Shown: one piece after another, positions 1 through 10,176 of the stretch
Layout of the letters: every line of letters starts with the position of its first letter
How positions within the stretch are numbered: position 1 is the stretch's first letter
Assembly: GCA_029844215.1 (NCBI GenBank)
Contig: CM056724.1
Location: 76,713,093 to 76,777,092 of the forward strand
Source: Przewalskia tangutica
Lineage: Eukaryota; Streptophyta; Magnoliopsida; Solanales; Solanaceae
Direction: 5' to 3'
DNA length: 64,000 bases
Position numbers and translations under genes: made by a program
Notes under the pieces: generated by a model
Told to the model about the DNA's origin: nothing
Databases searched by the model: none
What the model saw: only the letters and a program-made list of their open reading frames with translations

Positions 1-29
1 TGACGTATTCTTATGTATGTGAATCCGCT

Positions 30-1300
30 ATGCCTCCACGGAAGGCGACGAGGCCCGAGGCAAGGCAGCAGCGGAGCCGCGAGCGAGAGAGTTACGTGAG
101 TCGGGCATGCACTATGCCAAGTAAAGCGGTCGGCGAAGTTCAGCCACGCCGTGAGATTGGAGGAGCCGAGCGGCGGTAGCTCCAGGTTCCTGCACGAGCC
201 TCGATTCCGCAATGGCCGAGTATAGAGACTACGGGAGCGATCCGATTATTGACCAAGATAGTAGTCGGGCAAGCGCAGAGCAGCAGCTCACCCTGCAGCC
301 GATAGTTTGCGGATTAGGGATTTTCTAGGATGTCATCCACCTGAGTTTTATGGTTCGAGGTCTGATGAGGATCCGCAGGAGTTCATTCGGCAGCTACAGC
401 GGACCACGCAGGTTCTTAGGGCTTCAGAGACAGAGTCTGTTACGCTAGCCTCCTACCGGTTACGCGATATCGCGTTGAACTGGTTTGAGTCGTGGTTGCT
501 TTCAAGAGGTGATGATGCTCTTCCAGCTGTTTGGGAGGAGTTTACAGAGGCCTTCATGGATCACTTTTTGCCTCCTGAGATGAGGAGAGCCCGGGTAGAC
601 AGATTCTTGACCTTGAGGCAGAACGGGAGGACTATCAGAGAGTATAGCTTGGAGTTTGACTCGTTGGCTAGGTATGCGCACACTATTGTGGCTAACATGG
701 CCGATAGAGTCCATCGCTATGTTATGGGACTAGACCGTTATATGATCACTGCTTGCCTGGGAGTGGCCCTTCAGCCAGGAATGGATATTGCGGAGATGCG
801 CATATGCATGAGGATTGAGGCGGAGAGAGAGGACCGACCTGACCAAGGCCAGCCCAAGAGGGCCAGGACGTCAGGGGTTCGGGGTGATTTTCAAGGCGGA
901 GAGCCTCAAAGCGAGCTAGGTCTGATTCGGCACAGAGTGCTCCTTCCCGCTCGCGGAGGTTAGATCACCGTAATTCGGGAGCCGGTCGAGCTCCAGTGGC
1001 TTTGACCAGATACGCACACGGGTTCTAGGCGCGGGGCCCTCTTCCTCGATGTTCACAGGTGTGGCCGGCATCACCATGGGAATGTCGTCGCCATCGGTGC
1101 TGTTTTGCACTGTGGCCGTCGGCCATATGTTGAGGATTGTCCTAGTAGGAGAGTTGTAGGAGGATAGGAAAGTCCCACGGATCGATTATGGGTTCTTCGC
1201 CTTCAGTAGCTAGGCAGGATGTTCATACACCGGCAGGCCGTGGCAGGGGTCGTGATGGAAGTTCCCAGTTTTAGCGGTCCTTTGAACCGCCTATATGAAT
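30..1300 (+). pseudogene. gag: Ty3/gypsy gag pseudogene (left-edge element)
   Basis: Gag is the structural protein that would package the retrotransposon RNA in cytoplasmic particles. The start codon at 30 opens the MPPRK N-terminus seen in every gag of this window. The frame then breaks, and the retrotrans_gag domain is open at about 307-963, with PPEFYGSR, DPQEFIRQL, LNWFESW and REYSLEFDSLARYA recognisable. The CCHC knuckle lies at about 1101-1140 but carries an extra base between the first two cysteines. The coding remnant ends near 1300 and no protease or RT follows. The primer site and 5' LTR lie left of the window. Family assignment is firm; the frameshifts could be true decay or consensus errors. 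Confidence 0.88.
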
Positions 1301-1644
1301 TCAGGTATATCTTCGCCCTTACTGATTTGTATGCATGATAAGGTTATTTTATGTTTAAGTATCAAGAACGGATAATATTGAAATTAGGCATTATGCTAGA
1401 AGTAAGTTGGAAGTACGAAAAGATAATCTTTTTAGGCCTTGAATGTGAGTATATAGTGATGATGCACACTATGGATTGTTTCCTCGTTTGGTTTGTGATG
1501 GATAAATATGCAAGTGCGGTATATTAGGGCCATATGTGGCATAATTAGGTTTTGCTAAGTGCAAGTTTATGAGACTATGCCAAGGAATGATAGATTGAGC
1601 TCCGAAAGAACATTCGGGGACGAATGTTTCTAAGGGGGGAAGAA
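1301..1644 (+). other. Retroelement 3' untranslated tail with hairpin and polypurine tract
   Basis: This non-coding stretch joins gag directly to the 3' LTR, so pol is absent. At 1609-1628 a perfect 8-bp stem (AACATTCG / CGAATGTT, 4-nt loop) precedes the polypurine tract AAGGGGGGAAGAA at 1632-1644, which primes plus-strand synthesis. The LTR starts with TG immediately after. The same arrangement recurs at 15046-15080 and 55409-55439 and, on the other strand, at 37144-37178 and 19373-19410. Confidence 0.8.
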
Positions 1645-4600
1645 TGTTACACCCCGTATGTACAAGACATGTTTTAAGGTAGTACGTAAGAGCTCACAAG
1701 TGTTAAGATTTGAGACTTGTAAAAAGATTTTCGGAATTATGGAAATTGTCGGAAAACGTATTAGTGTGTCGAATGGGAGGGCGACACGTGTCACCCCCCT
1801 TACTATGCCTTGGACGATTTTTAGCAAGGGCATAAGGGTCATTTGACCTTTGTTGCAAGACAAGTCTTGCAACTTGAGGCTTGATATTATTGACTAAGGT
1901 CAAAGGTCCCACATGGTCTTGATTCTTTTGTAAGACTACATCTAAGCCTTCATGTGTTTATATCATAACCCTCCAAGGTGCTTTATATATTACTACTAGT
2001 AGAAGGAGAGTTTAACACTTAGAAAAATTTCATAAATTGAAGAACTCATTGGGTGAGGTCTCGGGTTTCACAAGGAGGAAGGAGAGAAAATTTGTTTCTT
2101 GTTCATTCAACTCCCCACTTTAAACCAAGGCTCTTAGGTGTATTGTAAACACATCTCAATAGAAAAGTCTTGGAAAAAGGTAGTTTACGGGTTTGTCGCA
2201 AAACGAAAACCTAAGGGTCTTTCTAGGTTTTGTTTGGAGTTTTGAAGGATAATTGTTGGTATTGTTCTATGGGTCTCAACATGGATTGAAGTGTCTTGGA
2301 GAGGTTCTAAACTACTAAGGAGCGACTTCGGATTGGAATTGGATTAAGATTCGTTGAGGTATAATCTTGTCCTTTAATGCGTTACAAGATTATATATTAT
2401 TATTGTTGTTGTTAGCTTTACGTGTTGCTAGCATGAAGTTGATATGTAGAAGTTTATAAGGATTGTGGATTGATTGTAGCCTTGGAAATCCGGAATGTAA
2501 TGTAAGCCATGTTAAGTTGGATTTCAATTTAGTCGTTATTAGAATCGTCGCATGTTATGGATTTGAAGATTTTGGTAGTTTTAATCAAATGCGACTTGAT
2601 ATCATGTTATGTTAACAATTTGGATTGAAATGGAAATTTGATAAGAATTGATATGGTTGAACTCTAGGTGGTCGAATTTGGACTTTTAGTTTGTTATTCA
2701 ATTGTATTGGACTACTTTCTAAATTGTGAGTCAATTGGGGCTGTTTAGTTATTCATTTGTATTGGACTACCTTCTAATATTGTTGTGAGCCAATTGGGGC
2801 TGTTTGGTTATTGTATTTCGGCCTTGAAAAAGGTGGCAAGGTAAGTAAAAACAAAGGAGGTGCTGTCCGATTTTCTGTAGAATTTGGCGACTTAGCACTT
2901 AGAATATTCTATGTTTGAATTAAGAGGTTAATGGACGTATTGTGACCATGATAGGTTGAAGAACTAAGTATAGCGTATCCTACTTGAAGCGTGGAATAGT
3001 TCAAGGTTGAAGTACTTTGGAGCATTTTACTACTTGTCGACAATCGTCGCGAGGTATGTGAACCTCTTCTTTCGTTGGCATGATCCTACGTATGAAATAT
3101 CCATATGATAACATTTTAAGATTTCTTCTACTCTTAGAAGTTAAGAAGTATTTACATTGTGGAATCTAAGTTAAGAGTATGTTTAGATTGTCCTAAGTCT
3201 TTACTAGGTCTTATGGGAGGCGTTGGTAAGGATGGTTAGGAAATTATGAGATTTGATTTAAGGGCTATGTATCTTGATTTATTTAAAGTAAGTATGTAAG
3301 TTGATTTTTATGTTTGAAAATGACTTGAATTTATATGTGAAAAGGGGATTGGTTTTAAAAGTGTAGATGACATGATTTTTACAAGTATAAGTAAATGGAC
3401 TTTAAAGAATGTATGTTATGAAGTTTTAAGACTATGAACTTTGATTTTCTTTAAAGGATTATGAAACTTTATTTTTCAAGATTATGGGACTTGATTTCTA
3501 AAGTATAAGCGACATGATTTGAAAGAGTGTATTCTACGAGGTGATAAGGCTATAAGACTTGATTTTATAAGTAGAAATGACTTAATTTTACAAAGTATGG
3601 CTTAATTTATTTCAAAAGATAAGAAGATGGCTTCCAAAAGAGTATGTGACTTGAGCTTTAAAAAGAAAGGAGTTCTATGATTCTTTTTAAGTATGTATGT
3701 ACGTAGTATTTTTGGATCTAGTTTTCCTAATGTTGTAAGAATAAAAGTGTCTTAAGTTCTCTAAAATGAAAGGTTGTTATAATAGCTTTATGGGAAGTTG
3801 TTATGACGACTTAAGAAGAAGTGAAAAGATGGTTTGAAAATGTTATGTAAGGAAAATCACACCGAGCCTACAAATAGGCGGACACGTTATGAAATACACC
3901 GAGCCTACAAATAGGCCGGATTACGTTATGAAATACACCGAGCCTACAAATATGCCGGATTACGTTATGAGATACACCGAGCCTACACATAGGCCGGATT
4001 ACGCCATATTACCCCCGAGCCTACACATAGGCCGGGTTACGTCATCTTACACCGAGCCCCACAGGCGGGCCGGATTATGTTATATGATTCCACAGTACAC
4101 CGAGCCCCACAGGCGGGCCGGATTATGTTATATGATTCCACAGTACACCGAGCCCCACAGGCGGGCCGGATTATGTTATGTAAGATATGTAAGTTATGTG
4201 AAAAAGACTGGATTAAACTCTTAAGTATGTATGTAAGAATATGTTGTTAAATCTTATTGAACGGAGGAAAGGAACGGTTAATATATGATTGATTTCAGGA
4301 GTAAAAAGGACATTCTTTTATACATATATGATTTGGTTATTGCAGTTTATTTGCTCCATACTTGCACTGTTGTATCGACTTCTTCGGGCCGCGTTCATGC
4401 CCGCAGTGATAGTACGCGTTGGTGATCCTTGCTTTTAGGATCTCTGTTCGCTTTTGGAAAGAAGCTCCTTTCACACCGAGGCTTATCTTTGGTACGGCTT
4501 TCCGATGTGGTAGACTTTTGTACATTCAGGGTATGGCGGCCCCCGCCGCAGCTTGTAATTCTTAGAGGTCTGTAGTCACATGTTGGTCGGTTTGTAAAAA

Positions 4601-4786
4601 GAAAGGGATGTAATCTTTGTTGTTATGTATATGTATATGTGTCGGGAAGGTAGCCTTATCGGCTAACCCGTGGTTTAATTTCTCGTTATTTTATTTTATA
4701 AGTTTCATGTATGTTCCACGCTATTCTCTCGACGATACTCAACAGGTGCCTGTAGGGCACCGCCATGCCCGGGTCGAGTCGTGACA
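1645..4786 (+). repeat. 3' LTR, type B, of the left-edge Ty3/gypsy element
   Basis: The LTR begins TGTTACACCCC right after the polypurine tract and ends GTGACA, about 3.1 kb. It contains the palindromic G-box block near 1780-1800, a TATA-like TTTATATATT at 1982-1991, splice-donor-like GGTAAGTAAAAAC near 2838, the conserved block ending GAGGTATGTG near 3042-3060, a tandem array at 3857-4185 and a GC-rich hairpin region after 4380. It is inserted in the reverse LTR at 4787-5911; CTATC at 4787-4791 should be one copy of its target duplication, the other lying outside the window. Confidence 0.9.
3857..4185 (+). repeat. Hairpin minisatellite in LTR (8 units)
   Basis: Eight tandem units each start near ACCGAG. 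The first five are about 37-39 bp and the last three 48 bp. The early units contain GCCTA-CAAA-TAGGC flanked by CCG/CGG, and the later ones GCCC-N7-GGGC flanked by the same outer pairs, so the stem is kept while its sequence changes. An open frame across the array is a by-product of the repeat. Confidence 0.85.
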
Positions 4787-5911
4787 CTATCACACAAATC
4801 TCCTCCCCTATCCAGGCCCGCTACCAGGCCAACAACTCCCAGGGGATTACACGTCTAACCGGACGTGTACAATTCTACTCCACCATATTACAACAGTCTA
4901 CTGTAAATACATCCCTATGTAAATACAGTTCAATTCTTATCAATACTCATTCTATATATAGTATACTCAACTATATATTACTACAATATGTAATTTCCAA
5001 TTACAATAGGGGGACAAGATTATTTACCTCGATAAGCCCAAAATTATCCAAGATTAAAGTCGATCCTGAGCAACGTTTAGCTCCAATTCCTTACGCTCCA
5101 ACCCGCTCCAAGCGACCCTTAGAAGTTTCTAAACAACTTCTCTAAATACTTCCACCAAGCTAGGAAGATTTTTCTAGGGTTTCGTTTTGCGACTATCGGG
5201 ATAAAGTAGTATTTCCTGCCCTAGTATTAAAACAACTTTGGAATACTACTAGGGATACTAGGCCAATGTATTTGGGACAATACAATAAAACTCCAAGTAT
5301 TTCTACAAGAGGGGGAGAGAGGGACGAAAACACCTCAAATGTGGGATGAATTTTACTCTTCAACTAAGGGCCTATTTATAGAGAATTCAAGGGTTAGGAT
5401 CAAGGTAAGTGTATGGTCAAGATTGGGCCATGTGTGTGTGGGTCCCACCACACCACATGGCCAACACAAAACAAGACAAGTGGCTTGCCACTTGTAAGGC
5501 CAATTCGGCCAACAAGGGACAAGTGGCCTAGCCACTTGTCCACCAATTTCGGCCCACATGGCCACACAAGGGGGTGACACGTGTCGCCCCCAATTCGTCC
5601 AAAATATTTCGTCTTCCGAAAATAACCAAAATGCCAAAAATCTCAAAAACAAAGCGGGCCCCACAAAACCGTAAATTTCTCCCGTGGGCCCCACGTGACC
5701 ATTTCTGAAAATAAAATCCAATAATTCTAATATAATCCAAGAAGTCCAAATACCAAAACTGGGAATCCAATTCCCATTAACGAACCTTTTTCTTCACAAA
5801 AACCGGAAACTTTTCCGTCGAAAATTCACATCTTTCTTTCATTCCAACATTTCTGTAGTATACTCGTACGTATGTCCTCACATACATACCCTGGAACTAC
5901 GGGGTATAACA
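4787..5911 (-). repeat. Reverse LTR fragment (A/C-like), 5' part
   Basis: Read on the minus strand this is the first 1.1 kb of an LTR: it starts TGTTATACCCCGTAGTTCC at 5911 and includes the G-box palindrome near 5570-5590, a TATA-like CTATTTATAG near 5371-5380 and the start of the leader. Its downstream half is displaced leftwards by the insertion that ends at 4786. Its outer end abuts LINE coding sequence, so this is the 5' LTR of a reverse element that inserted into the LINE; CTTTG at 5912-5916 would be its target duplication. Confidence 0.82.
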
Positions 5912-6529
5912 CTTTGTGGCATTCGTGATATATTTATAAGCATCTTTGGTAGTCATGGAAATGCAATTGCTGGCTTGGAGAAGTGTTGCACCAATGGAAG
6001 ACTTGATTTCGGTCTTGTTTATGAGGTTTTGCGTACCCCTCGAGGGCGTAAGCTTTGGATGTCCCGAATTTGGAAAGACTTCATTCCTCCCAAATTCTCG
6101 TTCACGGTCTGGCTCACTTGCAGGAAACACCTTGCCACCAAAGACACTCTCCCTTATCTCAACTTGGAGGATAAGACTTGCAGGTTCTGCAAGTGTGCTC
6201 ATGAGACACAGGCTCACCTCTTCTTTTCTTGCCCCTACACTCAGAAGATTTGGAAGCTTACTAGAGAATGGTTGGGAATTAGAAGAGAAATGACTACAAT
6301 TGAAAGCGCACTCAAGTGGATCAAGAAAGAGTACCGCGGAACAGGCATCCGATCCAAAGCCATCCTACTAGATTTTTGTACAGTGGTGTACGAGATTTGG
6401 AGAACAAGAAATGCATTACTATTTGAGGGCACTAGCTTAACGGTGGATGACGTTATTGCAAAAGTTAGAACAATAATTTATAGAGTTCTTTATGATTTTA
6501 TTCCCTCTTGTAACGTCACATTTGAGTGA
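5912..6529 (+). pseudogene. LINE ORF2 C-terminal fragment with zf-RVT domain
   Basis: The frame is open from 5912 to a stop at 6529 and matches the end of a plant L1-type ORF2. Counting from the methionine at 5975, the reverse-transcriptase zinc-binding region (zf-RVT type) shows C69-x2-C72-x8-H81-x4-C86 in the context CRFCKCAHETQAHLFFSCP, preceded by the typical W-x-L-x-RK-like segment. The endonuclease and RT domains are missing because an LTR element is inserted immediately upstream at 5911. The C-terminus ends IPSCNVTFE, nearly the same as the residual ORF2 end of the neighbouring LINE insertion (about 9444-9490). It is a dead remnant. Confidence 0.88.
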
Positions 6530-6649
6530 ACGACCCATCCCCCCTTCTTTTCTTGCATTGTGTTACGTCGAGGATTGAGAACCCTCAATGATCGATTGTA
6601 GCTCCCGGTTTCTTTTTAGTAATAACAGTTTCATTTACCCGAAAAAAAA
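6530..6649 (+). other. LINE 3' UTR and poly(A) tail
   Basis: The sequence after the ORF2 stop contains GAGGATTGAGAACCCTCAATG, a self-complementary stretch (GGATTGAG / CTCAAT type), and ends in an A tract at 6641-6649. The same 3' UTR precedes the poly(A) at 9606-9615, so both insertions come from one LINE lineage. A left target duplication cannot be found because the 5' part is displaced. Confidence 0.8.
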
Positions 6650-7029
6650 ATACATCCACACTTATACATAATTCATACCAACATTTAATGACATGATTTC
6701 CTTCAACATATGACATGAAATTAATGAAGGTAACAATGATATTAATCAACGAAAGCTTAAGGCGACAAAACTGTCCAAAGTTGTCACAACAACTTCCACC
6801 TTCCAAAGATCATTTTTCCTTAATTCTTTATGATTCAAATTACATTTCGACACTTACATGTACTCCATAACACATATTACTAACATGATTACTTCATTTA
6901 GACATGCGACAAGTGAAGTTAACAACGATTATAACCAACGAATCCAACGACGTCGAAAACCCCCTAGTCTCGGCTTTAACATAAAAATGGGACAAGTACA
7001 TCTTATTTTCCATATCTTCCTTAACGCAA
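6650..7029. other. Unassigned AT-rich stretch
   Basis: No credible coding frame, LTR end or terminal repeat was seen. It directly precedes the target site of the LINE insertion at 7045. The sequence on the other side of that insertion (9631-9669) resembles a reverse LTR leader, so this could be a much decayed part of the same LTR, but I could not align it convincingly. Confidence 0.4.
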
Positions 7030-7044
7030 GTTCATCTACAATCC
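7030..7044 (+). repeat. Target-site duplication, left copy
   Basis: GTTCATCTACAATCC is repeated exactly at 9616-9630, directly after a poly(A) tail. This is the hallmark of target-primed reverse transcription and fixes both ends of the LINE-type insertion between them. Confidence 0.9.
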
Positions 7045-8178
7045 CTCTTATCTTTGGAGTTAGAGAGATGTTTCTCTCACTAGGCGAAAATGCTCTCAAC
7101 ATTTTTTCCTAGTTGCTCTTCTACGTCTTCCTTCTTCTATGATTTTCATCAACTGATATACTACACGGATTGTTCTTTGATCTAATCCATCCTAATTGAT
7201 TAATTATAGAGTAAGGTATCTTCCTTATAGCCATGAGAAAGAATACAAAGATTTCAGCCAAAAGAATGAAAGAGATTATTTTGATTGTTCAAGATTACAA
7301 GTTACAAGATATGAATTTGAAGTTTGCATTTCCGAGGGGGGCAGCTTCCGGCGTTGGCCAGTTTGCATCTCTGAATATTGCGGAATATTCGGGACAGGCG
7401 GGTGTTGCTGGGTTAGTAGCAGGTCAGGAGGGTGATCTTGGTGTGCAAGAGGGTCATGATGGTGGTCTTGGGTTGAGGAAGCAGCTCTTGGTTTCTCCCA
7501 ACCTTCCGGTGGCAACCTCAGCTAGTGTTCCGGTTGAAAAGCTTCACAATGGAGGGTTTACGGGTCTTGACGGATTTCCCAGGTCAAATGCGGGAAAGGT
7601 GGGTGGTCACGGGTTGCAGGAGGGTCGTGATGGTGATAAAGGGATGTGGTTGAAACCCTTGGTTCACCGTTCTTTTGTCTTTGAGTCCAAGGGAGCTTTT
7701 CCTACAGCTCCTAGAAGTCGGAAAGGTCGCGGCGATTCCGCAGCACTCCGGCTCTGAGGAGATTTCGGATCTTGATGGTGATCCCGGGTCGAAAGTGGGT
7801 ATGGAGGGTGGACCGGGGTGCAGGAGGGTGGTGTTGATGTTCAGGGTTTGAGGCTTGAATCATTGGGCGTCCGATCCTTGGTTTCTGAGTACAAAGAGTT
7901 TTTTCCGGCGGCCACTTTGGATACCAAGGGGTCAACGGGACTCGAGGTTAGTCACGGGTTGACTGCGGGTCAGGTGGGTGGGCATGGGTCTTGAGGAAAG
8001 TCTTTGGGCCACCAGCCTTTAGTGGTTGACTCCGAGAACTTTTCATTTCCAATTGGCCTTGGAAATGCTAAGGTTGGGGAAGCCGAGGGGTTTTTTAGCC
8101 AAAAGAGGTCTAGTAATTTGATACATTCTTTTGTTGCGGATGTCAATGGAATGCCTCATTCACTATGTGCTACAAATT

Positions 8179-8357
8179 TAATTGCTGAGAGAACCAAGGA
8201 AGCATCTCGTTCAATGGGACATCAAAACTTGAAAAGGGTGAGAACCGAAGAGTCATCTCTCCTAATGAATTCAAAGGTTACGGAAACCAAAGTGGCAGCT
8301 CGTCAAAAGAGGTTTAGAAACTTGATGGTTACGGGATTCGAAGGGGCTTCTCTTCAA
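8179..8357 (+). repeat. 179-bp direct repeat, copy 1 (LINE derivative)
   Basis: This copy and 8999-9177 have the same length and align without gaps by eye, with scattered substitutions. Both keep an open frame for the LIAERTKE...TGFEG module, although in different frames. Confidence 0.85.
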
Positions 8358-8998
8358 ACGACTTTTGACACTGGTTGGGCTGCGGATCTTGATAGAGATC
8401 CCGGGTCAAAAGTGGGTATGGTGGGGGGTCCCGAGTTGCAAGAGGGTCGTGATAGTGGTCATGGGTTGTGGATGGAATCCATGGGTCACGGTATGGAGGG
8501 TAATCTTATGAAGGATAAAGGTGTGGCTTTTTGTTGTTTTCCGACTGGCAACATGGAGGTCGGAGATGAAACGGGTCTTGTGGATGATCCAGGGTCGTTG
8601 GCGGGCCAGGACGGTGGTCATGGGTCAGTATTCATGTCCACGAGGCATCAGTCTAAGGTTGGTGAAGCCGTTGGGACTTCTTTTCCCAAGGACATTGAGA
8701 AGGCAAATGTTGCGGTTTCCGAAGCCCCACCCCTTCTCGAGGGAATGTCGGGTCGCATGGGTGGGCATGGGTTAATGGAGGATCAAGAGGATGGTTCTGG
8801 GTCGAAGGAGGGTCAGAGGGGTAGTCATGGGTTGCTGATTGGTCACGTTGGTCGCGGTCACGGCCGCAAAGATAAGTGGTCTTCGATTAAAGTATGTAGA
8901 GACCGATGTTGGTTCATTTCCCATGGTTCTTGGTAGTATGAATCGTGTGGAAGTCGAACAACCTACCCTTCTAACGAGACTTGGTTTTTCGGGGCATC

Positions 8999-9177
8999 TA
9001 ATTGCTGAGAGAACCAAGGAAACATCTCATTCAATGAGACATCGAAAATTGATAAGGGTGAGAACCGAAGAGTCACCCATTCTAATGAATTCAAAGGTTG
9101 TGGAAACCAAAGGGGCAACTCGTCAAAAGAGGCGTGGAAACTTGATGGCTACGGGATTTGAAGGGACTACTCTTCAA
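8999..9177 (+). repeat. 179-bp direct repeat, copy 2 (LINE derivative)
   Basis: Second copy of the module at 8179-8357. It lies after the frameshift near 8900, so the module was duplicated with about 640 bp of intervening sequence. Confidence 0.85.
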
Positions 9178-9615
9178 TCAAGTCTTGGAAGATCAACTTA
9201 TGTGGAAATCGAAGGGACACTCTTTTCCAATTCGCCTAAGATCTCACATTTGGTCTCGGCCAATGGAGCATTCAATGCCAAACGACTTAAGCCATTTATG
9301 GCAACCTTTCCCAATAGTGCACTACTCTTGAATTCCCCAACAAATGCATCTAATGCACGTACTAAGCGTGCAAGGAATTTTAATTCAACATAGGAAACTT
9401 AAGCAGAAATCTTTACAAGTCCTTGTCTAGAATCAAAGGACTTAAAACTATTATGATCTTATCCCCTCTTGTAATGGCACCTTTGAGTGACCACTGCTCC
9501 CCTCCCCCATTTCTTGTTTGCATAAACGTTGAGGATTGAGAACCCTCAATGACTGATTGTAGCCATCTTTATTTCCGTTATTAGTAATAATATTTGCATT
9601 TACCTAAAAAAAAAA

Positions 9616-9630
9616 GTTCATCTACAATCC
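9616..9630 (+). repeat. Target-site duplication, right copy
   Basis: Exact copy of 7030-7044, immediately after the poly(A) tract of the LINE derivative. Confidence 0.9.
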
Positions 9631-9669
9631 ATAATAATGAGTAATATCAACTTACATCAAGGGGAAAAA
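9631..9669 (-). other. Residual host sequence: piece of a reverse LTR
   Basis: These 39 bp read on into 18553 once the element 9670-18552 is removed. The joined sequence resembles the reverse LTR leader seen at 36222-36281, so the host of both insertions is a reverse B-type LTR continued at 18553-19372. Confidence 0.65.
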
Positions 9670-9884
9670 TGTTATACCCCGTAGTTCCAGGGTATGTATG
9701 CGAGGACGTACGTACGAAAATACGACAGAAAAATTGGAAAGGAAGAAAGATGTGATTTTTCAACGGAAAAGTTTCCGGTTTTTGTAAAGGAAAAATGTTC
9801 GTTGATGGGAATTGGATTCCCAGATTTGGTATTTGGGCTTCTTGAATTATATTAGAATTTTGAGATTTTATTTTCGGAAATGGT

Positions 9885-10011
9885 CACGTGGGGCCCACGG
9901 GAGAAATTTACGGTTTTGTGAGGCCCGCATTGTTTTTGAGATTTTGGCCATTATGGATATTTTCGGAAGATGAAATATTTTGGATGAATAGGAGGGCGAC
10001 ACGTGTCACCC
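9885..10011 (+). promoter_or_regulatory. LTR U3 enhancer: two G-boxes and GGGCCCAC boxes
   Basis: CACGTG at 9885-9890 is fused to GTGGGGCCCAC (9888-9898). A second G-box at 10000-10005 is the centre of the near-perfect palindrome GGGCGACACGTGTCACCC (9994-10011). G-boxes bind plant bZIP and bHLH factors and GGGCCCAC resembles TCP site II. The block recurs in nearly every LTR here, for example 15415 (forward) and 32249, 36803, 60630 (reverse). Confidence 0.65.
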
Positions 10012-10165
10012 CCGCTAGGTGGCTCTTGGCCGAAATCACTGATAGTGGCAAGACATGTGGCCTTGTCTTGCAAGATATTTTAGTTGGACAAGTGGCTTGT
10101 GGGGCCCACACACACTTGTCCCCAATCTCAACCACACACTTGCCTTCATCCTAGCCCTTGGTTGT

Positions 10166-10176
10166 CCTATATATGC
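10166..10176 (+). promoter_or_regulatory. LTR TATA box
   Basis: CCTATATATGC lies about 500 bp into the LTR. Equivalent boxes are at 15577-15587, CTATAAATA at 45685-45693, 48508-48516 and 55839-55847, and TTATAAATA at 40689-40697. The match in position among LTR types supports a real promoter; the start site itself is inferred. Confidence 0.65.

Larger units (their letters stand above)
7233..9393 (+). pseudogene. ORF1-like glycine-rich frame of the LINE derivative, broken
   Basis: The frame opens with ATG at 7233 (MRKNTKISAKRM...), runs to about 7757, continues in other frames at 8004-8936 and 8839-9393, and so carries at least two frameshifts. The product is rich in Gly, basic residues and repeated modules such as GGHGLQEGRDG and DPGSKVGM. 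Two 179-bp copies encode LIAERTKE...RVRTEES...TGFEG. I see no CCHC knuckle or RRM-like motif, so the ORF1 role is inferred from its position between the leader and the ORF2 end. It could be captured host coding sequence; function is unknown. Confidence 0.5.
7045..9615 (+). mobile_element. Internally deleted LINE derivative (2.57 kb) with poly(A) and TSD
   Basis: The insertion is bounded by an exact 15-bp target duplication and ends in ten A residues at 9606-9615. A 188-bp leader precedes a long glycine-rich frame starting at 7233. Near 9436 the sequence switches to the last codons of ORF2 (YDLIPSCNGTFE, stop) and a 3' UTR shared with the LINE fragment at 5912-6649. No endonuclease or RT can lie inside it. 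Because the target duplication is intact, the deletion most likely existed before insertion, which implies a non-autonomous element mobilised in trans. Confidence 0.82.

Noticed and set aside
1658..1912. Overlapping short frames on both strands at LTR starts
   Set aside because: They cover LTR U3 sequence without conservation between LTR copies.
5353..5770. Minus-strand frames of 80-122 residues (also near 10000, 20300, 28000, 36700)
   Set aside because: The same frames recur in the G-box region of every LTR in either orientation, so they are shadows of LTR sequence, not genes.
8004..8936. Host glycine-rich protein gene
   Set aside because: The frame lies inside a poly(A)-tailed insertion bounded by a target duplication and is frameshifted. 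A captured host origin remains possible but unproved.
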